This document shows, in pieces, positions 42,901 through 46,063 of a stretch of DNA of 46,063 nt (its first letter is position 1; every line of letters begins with the position of its first letter). The position numbers and the translations under genes are program-made. Origin of the DNA: Paludibacter sp. (lineage in GTDB: Bacteria; Bacteroidota; Bacteroidia; Bacteroidales; Paludibacteraceae); contig WQYU01000005.1 of NCBI GenBank assembly GCA_009781075.1, positions 1-46,063 of the forward strand, written 5' to 3'. The notes under the pieces were generated by a model. That model worked only from the letters and a program-made list of their open reading frames with translations, did no database searches and was not told where the DNA came from.

Positions 42901-45900
42901 ACGGCATTACTGCTGCGGTCATAAGCCATAGCGATATATTTCCACGTATCATCATTGGCAACAGCATTTACCGATGTGTAACTTTCACTGCCGATTGTTA
43001 CGACCGCTCTGCCTGTTGCATCAAATCCGAGTGAAACAGGATTGTTGTTTGAGCCGTAGGCAAACAATGTTCCTGCCGAGTTTACATCGCGTTTAAACCA
43101 TGTTTCAATGGAGAATGAACCGTTTGTAAAAATCGGAAGTTCGGTTTTTGCCGCCTGCGTTCCTGCAAAAGCAAGCCCTACATTCGGTTCTGCAATCGGT
43201 TGTGCGTTCAATACTCCTGTGATGCTGAAATTGTTTTGCGTCAGCATACCAGTTTGAATATCCTTATTGAAAGTGATTGAGAGTTCATCTCCCGTACCGA
43301 GAATACCGCCTGCAGGCGAAGGAGCGCCGAGAGAAACAGGACGCTGCATATCTTTATAACCTGTTACCGCATCTGTGGTATAAGTTGAAAGCGGGTCGCC
43401 AACAATGGCATTGCCCACAATATTTACCGAAGCGGTAGTGGCGCGGAGTTCATACGCTCCGTCTGCCGAAGGCGTTTTCCAAGGATAAACAATTTCTGCC
43501 CGCGTTCCAATATCCTCTTTCGTACCTTGTGCGTTTGGATACAAAGCAGAAGGATAGAAAGTTGTTATTGTATTCCAAGTGGGTGAACTTGTCGGACGAT
43601 ATTCCAATTTTATGTAACCGAAATTCGGGAAATTCACATCATAATTTGCAATGGTAATATTGAGCGTATCGCCTGTCTGACTGTCAGCATTCAGAATCCA
43701 GTTATTGCTTGGCGAAGTAATTGCCACATCGCTGCATGCGGGTACAAAACTTGCAGAAACGTAAGCGGTGTCCGCAATAACATCTCCTTCGCACTGCGAG
43801 CGCAGAATAAGCCCGATATTATTGTAAGTGTCTGCTGTTCCTTTTTCCAGCGTGAGTGTTTTTTGTAAAGTAGAGCCGGCGGTTACGAGGAAGAGTTTGC
43901 CGTCTCCGATAACGCCGCCGTCTATTTTAAGAATAGCGCCATTGGGATTAGTATTCTCATCTACAGCAAGTTGATACCAAATATTATCTCCCGTTTCCGA
44001 TTCGTTTTGCAAAGCAAGCGTATATGTAGCGGCACGGTTAGATGGCACATTGATTACTTGCGGTGTGCTTGAAACCGAAATTTTCGGCACCTCAATCTGC
44101 ATTGTGGCTTCGTCCAAAGCGGTTCCCGGCTGATAATATTTTGTAACATTACCGCCTTCATACGGGCAGGCAGTACGTCCGCCGCGCGTTTTGAACGCAA
44201 AAGTTCCTGACGGCGTCATACCGTAATCAACAGTTATTTGCTCGTTGCTGCCCTGTAAGGTAAAGCCCGAAGAGATGGACGTTTCCGAAGAGGTGCCTGT
44301 TGTAATGTCGCTTTCGCCGACAATTTCCGCTTTCACTTCAAGTTCCAAACCGATACCCATAATGTCTCCACCTGTCTTCAATCCAATAGTTGGGCTAATC
44401 ATAATATGGTAAGTATCCGTTGAACTTGTAGATGCAGACGAAGTTTTTGAATATTGAATAGATGCTCCGCTGCCGAAACTGTAGTTGCCCAATTTGGTCA
44501 TCTCCACTTTTTCCTGTTCATTTTGGGCAAGCACATTTATCCACCCGTTTATCTGGTTATTAAAATACATCACGGAGTCAACCGTAAATTTTGTCATATC
44601 ATAACCATCAGGGAAATAAATTTTATAACTTGGTCCGCTATCGAAATGTTCAGGTGTAGAGGCGTCTGCTCCAAATACGGGGTCGGTATTTAATTTGCCG
44701 AAATTAGCGTTCGACTGCGGCAAATTCGATACATATACAGGACTTGTAATAGAGGCAGTATTTGGTTGTGGTGTTCCGAAAGGTTTAAGCAATGCTGCCA
44801 AACCTAATTGCCATTTTGGAATCATTATCTGTTCAATATCGCTCTGAGTAAATGCGAAACGGGTATCAAAAGTTTGTCCGTATGCAAGCGAAACAGAAGG
44901 CGCAATAGAATAATCGCCCTGAGTGGTAAACGCATTACCGCTGCTCTCATCTTCAAATTCGTTCACATAATTTTTCTGAATTGAAATTCCATTTGTCAAA
45001 CCGTAGAGAATATTTGTAGAATTACCGATAAATACATCTCCTCCTGCTCCCACATAAGCGGGGTCGCTTGAAGTTTCAAAACGTTCCGTAAATGTGGTTG
45101 TCTGAGAACTTTCCGTTGCATTGGTATATTTGAATTCAGTTTTTAAACCCGCACTAACGTCTAATGTGGTCTCTTCTTCAGTAGTAACGCCTGCACCTAA
45201 TCCAACCCAACTAATTATTTTAGGACCCAGAGAAGCCGTCAAGTTTGTCTCGGTATTTGCGCCCACGCCAAGCGAGAGTCCTGACGTTGAAGAGATGGTA
45301 GTTCCCTGTTCTATAAATGAACTGCTGCTGTTTCCCGGAGGGTCGCGCAAAACGGTTGTAATCTGGTCGGGACCGGCGGTCATAAAATCCGTGCCGGTAG
45401 TCCTGTCGCCAAGATGCCATGCCGTTATCGGAGCAGTCCCCATATCCCAATAGTAACTTACAGCGCCGAGATTGAGCGTAGCAAAAAAGTTATTTGTGCC
45501 GGTCGTTAAATTAGGAGGTCCTGCCATAAATTCATAAACCGCCCTGCCCGTACTGTCCATTGGAATCGGAGAAAGATTTTGATTCAGGTCTATATCATTG
45601 CTCATATTGACGCTGCCGCTTGTTACCGGATATTGTACCGTTACTGCAGGGTCGGAAACATAGTTGGTATATTTTTCATAAGCAGACAAAAGGAAATCAT
45701 AAATCGTACCCTGACGGAAAAGCGGTTGTCCGAAAAGATAACTCCTGTCGGTTTCATTATATAAATCCAACGTATCGTTAGTGTTTGTCAAATTATCAGT
45801 TACTATATAATTTTTATCGCCGAAATAAGATACCGTATCGCCATTAACCATTTCTTTGACGCTAAAAGTAGGCGTTGCCTGATAATAATAAGTCCATTTT

Positions 45901-46063
45901 GAATTGTAACGGACAGTATCCGATTTGGTTGAATATTCCCAGTGGTCAACTGTTCCCGGAACGTTGGCAACGAAAGTTGAATCAGTCCATGTGCGGACGC
46001 TCGTTTGTAAATAACTTGCATCAGGAACAACAGTAGAGGTGAGGTCTATCATCTCATTGTTGT
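39918..46063 (-). CDS. Giant type IX-secreted surface protein with LamG domains and sorting domain, 5' partial
   Basis: More than 2044 residues. The frame is open through the window edge, so the start (and signal peptide) lies outside. Counting from the first in-window Met (46052), residues 1-900 are S/T/N-rich beta-type sequence of no recognised family. Two LamG/concanavalin-like domains follow, about 957-1116 (SIETWFKRDVNSAGTLFAYG) and 1170-1322 (LTLEFWFRSAGNSQPNQTIF), then a BACON/Ig-like region near 1450-1540. Two copies of a roughly 110-residue module, WTVNPNxF to the YGNxxxxxT area, lie at about 1545-1660 and 1850-1960, with GWNWIxxxxP segments between them. The C-terminus (about 1970-2044) is a type IX sorting domain: ISVFPNPVQKDLYI, DMTGQVVYHQ, LTSGMYMLKI and VEKFIKE. 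It would be exported across the outer membrane and anchored or released by PorU-type sortase. LamG domains suggest glycan or protein binding. Confidence 0.9.
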   Translation of the reverse strand, partial: NNEMIDLTSTVVPDASYLQTSVRTWTDSTFVANVPGTVDHWEYSTKSDTVRYNSKWTYYYQATPTFSVKEMVNGDTVSYFGDKNYIVTDNLTNTNDTLDLYNETDRSYLFGQPLFRQGTIYDFLLSAYEKYTNYVSDPAVTVQYPVTSGSVNMSNDIDLNQNLSPIPMDSTGRAVYEFMAGPPNLTTGTNNFFATLNLGAVSYYWDMGTAPITAWHLGDRTTGTDFMTAGPDQITTVLRDPPGNSSSSFIEQGTTISSTSGLSLGVGANTETNLTASLGPKIISWVGLGAGVTTEEETTLDVSAGLKTEFKYTNATESSQTTTFTERFETSSDPAYVGAGGDVFIGNSTNILYGLTNGISIQKNYVNEFEDESSGNAFTTQGDYSIAPSVSLAYGQTFDTRFAFTQSDIEQIMIPKWQLGLAALLKPFGTPQPNTASITSPVYVSNLPQSNANFGKLNTDPVFGADASTPEHFDSGPSYKIYFPDGYDMTKFTVDSVMYFNNQINGWINVLAQNEQEKVEMTKLGNYSFGSGASIQYSKTSSASTSSTDTYHIMISPTIGLKTGGDIMGIGLELEVKAEIVGESDITTGTSSETSISSGFTLQGSNEQITVDYGMTPSGTFAFKTRGGRTACPYEGGNVTKYYQPGTALDEATMQIEVPKISVSSTPQVINVPSNRAATYTLALQNESETGDNIWYQLAVDENTNPNGAILKIDGGVIGDGKLFLVTAGSTLQKTLTLEKGTADTYNNIGLILRSQCEGDVIADTAYVSASFVPACSDVAITSPSNNWILNADSQTGDTLNITIANYDVNFPNFGYIKLEYRPTSSPTWNTITTFYPSALYPNAQGTKEDIGTRAEIVYPWKTPSADGAYELRATTASVNIVGNAIVGDPLSTYTTDAVTGYKDMQRPVSLGAPSPAGGILGTGDELSITFNKDIQTGMLTQNNFSITGVLNAQPIAEPNVGLAFAGTQAAKTELPIFTNGSFSIETWFKRDVNSAGTLFAYGSNNNPVSLGFDATGRAVVTIGSESYTSVNAVANDDTWKYIAMAYDRSSNAVSVYEFEGAITNTLFTNKSFTASPETQGMLVVGNNMAENNGFSGDVAQLNFYGVNRTQADASAGKSVSKTGNEYGLIGYWALDEGTGTFALDKARSRNLLLNNSDWYIYPSGYAKQTSNNYFSIPVSTYPLDIFSDLTLEFWFRSAGNSQPNQTIFSADNGSIGVNANGGLTLYQADGTENQVLTNANLIDAKWHHIAMSVRRNGNVNVYIDGVTAATFAESMLGTMGSGYYYFGAKHTQPNTFGQYFAGYFDEIRLWNSALTSDGILLNQNSKLNGNEAGLEAYYPFETYTKQSNGLITVTPTNANFATGDNNTAAGTATDFSTTAMSVKDVRPVENVPFTYVASSNKIVFTLDPAYFARVEGTALTLSVSDVYDMHNNKSNTESWTAFVNRNALRWDADPVNITMQAGDLVTFTARMTNTGGTTLSYSIDNLPTWLTVSSSIGNLQPLANKDLTFTVNQGINIGNYETAVGLSSGNGVTEILPVQVKVTGQLPDWTVNPNAFESSMNITGQIQIAGVFQEDTYDRLGAFINDVCVGITSPKYVDAYNAYFTFADIYGNSGDINQPLTFKLWDASTGHIYPQLETSIGEIHFAPSTILGSPANPVIFNALNLVGQDIPLKNGWNWISANVLNDNPSILNQMKSSLANTGELIKGHAAYIQQPNWMGMLDNISEKEMYSVKVNSDCTLSLLGQYADPATTLIPIVQGWNWIGYIPSFSLPVQSALAGMNAQTGDMIKGQTNYATYMGASGWIGSLTYMQQGKGYMYYSNNATSQSFIYPSTNPMQNVIELVPAANEPADMNWTVNPNNFSNNMTMTAMVVNDNQEVRSDMIEIAAFSGNDCRGSVMLQYEESLDKYIGYLMIYGNGNESITLKVYDHATGNEYDANNSAMQFAADAIYGTPSNPYVIGIGATGIDNVTLSQISVFPNPVQKDLYINYPWKSIDIIEIIDMTGQVVYHQDNFEGKSIKVSDLTSGMYMLKIVNNKNSIVEKFIKE

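Noticed and set aside
1..46063. CRISPR arrays, tRNA or rRNA genes, and riboswitches upstream of meaB, thrS or ispD
   Set aside because: No regularly spaced direct repeats, cloverleaf sequences, rRNA cores or known riboswitch core motifs were recognised on reading.

Overview
The window looks like chromosomal DNA of a Bacteroidetes (Bacteroidia-like) bacterium. The DNA is AT-rich and there are no strong Shine-Dalgarno sequences. Many genes are preceded by the TAnnTTTG -7 box of this phylum, in several cases with TTTG 19-21 bases upstream. Typical families are present: a type IX-secreted giant protein with a C-terminal sorting domain, FISUMP surface proteins, DUF3078, a FatA-like acyl-ACP thioesterase, and lipoproteins with Bacteroidetes-type lipoboxes.

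Region by region. 1-4.5 kb: 3' part of a DNA adenine methylase, then an acyl-ACP thioesterase, nadA and a short-chain dehydrogenase on the minus strand. A 387-bp, extremely AT-rich spacer (3298-3684) holds a cluster of DnaA-box-like 9-mers. 4.5-9.4 kb: a promoter followed by only the first 85 codons of purL, then ispD, an acyl-CoA dehydrogenase, a BadF-type sugar kinase, and a truncated surface protein. 9.5-17.8 kb: htpG, uvrC (with a perfect parS-type palindrome at its 5' end), a DUF3078 protein, an HD hydrolase, a family 2 glycosyltransferase and an MlaD-like protein. 17.9-19.6 kb: a decayed IS1-family transposase split by about 1.2 kb that carries a GC-rich hairpin element and a TIR-domain gene. 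19.7-28.3 kb: meaB, an IS1380 remnant, thrS, a two-gene envelope module (membrane protein plus CsgG-like/DUF1566 protein), a DJ-1 protein with murC, and coaB and coaC as two separate genes. 28.3-31.6 kb: a nested inverted repeat, a FISUMP lipoprotein, small palindromes, pepD and an IS4 remnant. 31.7-37.4 kb: M48 and M13 metalloprotease lipoproteins, ftsQ and kup. 37.4-46 kb: an 83-bp near-perfect inverted repeat enclosing a consensus promoter that points at a FISUMP surface protein, then the 3' 6.1 kb of a giant LamG/sorting-domain protein on the minus strand.

Most genes are housekeeping (NAD, isoprenoid, fatty acid, CoA and peptidoglycan synthesis, repair, chaperone, translation, K+ uptake). 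The accessory content consists of surface proteins, transposase fragments and the TIR cassette. The most promising observations are the possible invertible promoter (37537-37957), the TIR cassette inside IS1 (18059-19270), the parS site with a candidate replication-origin spacer 8 kb away, and a family of stem-loop terminators found just after all three genes of one type (secreted surface proteins). No tRNA, rRNA or CRISPR array was seen.
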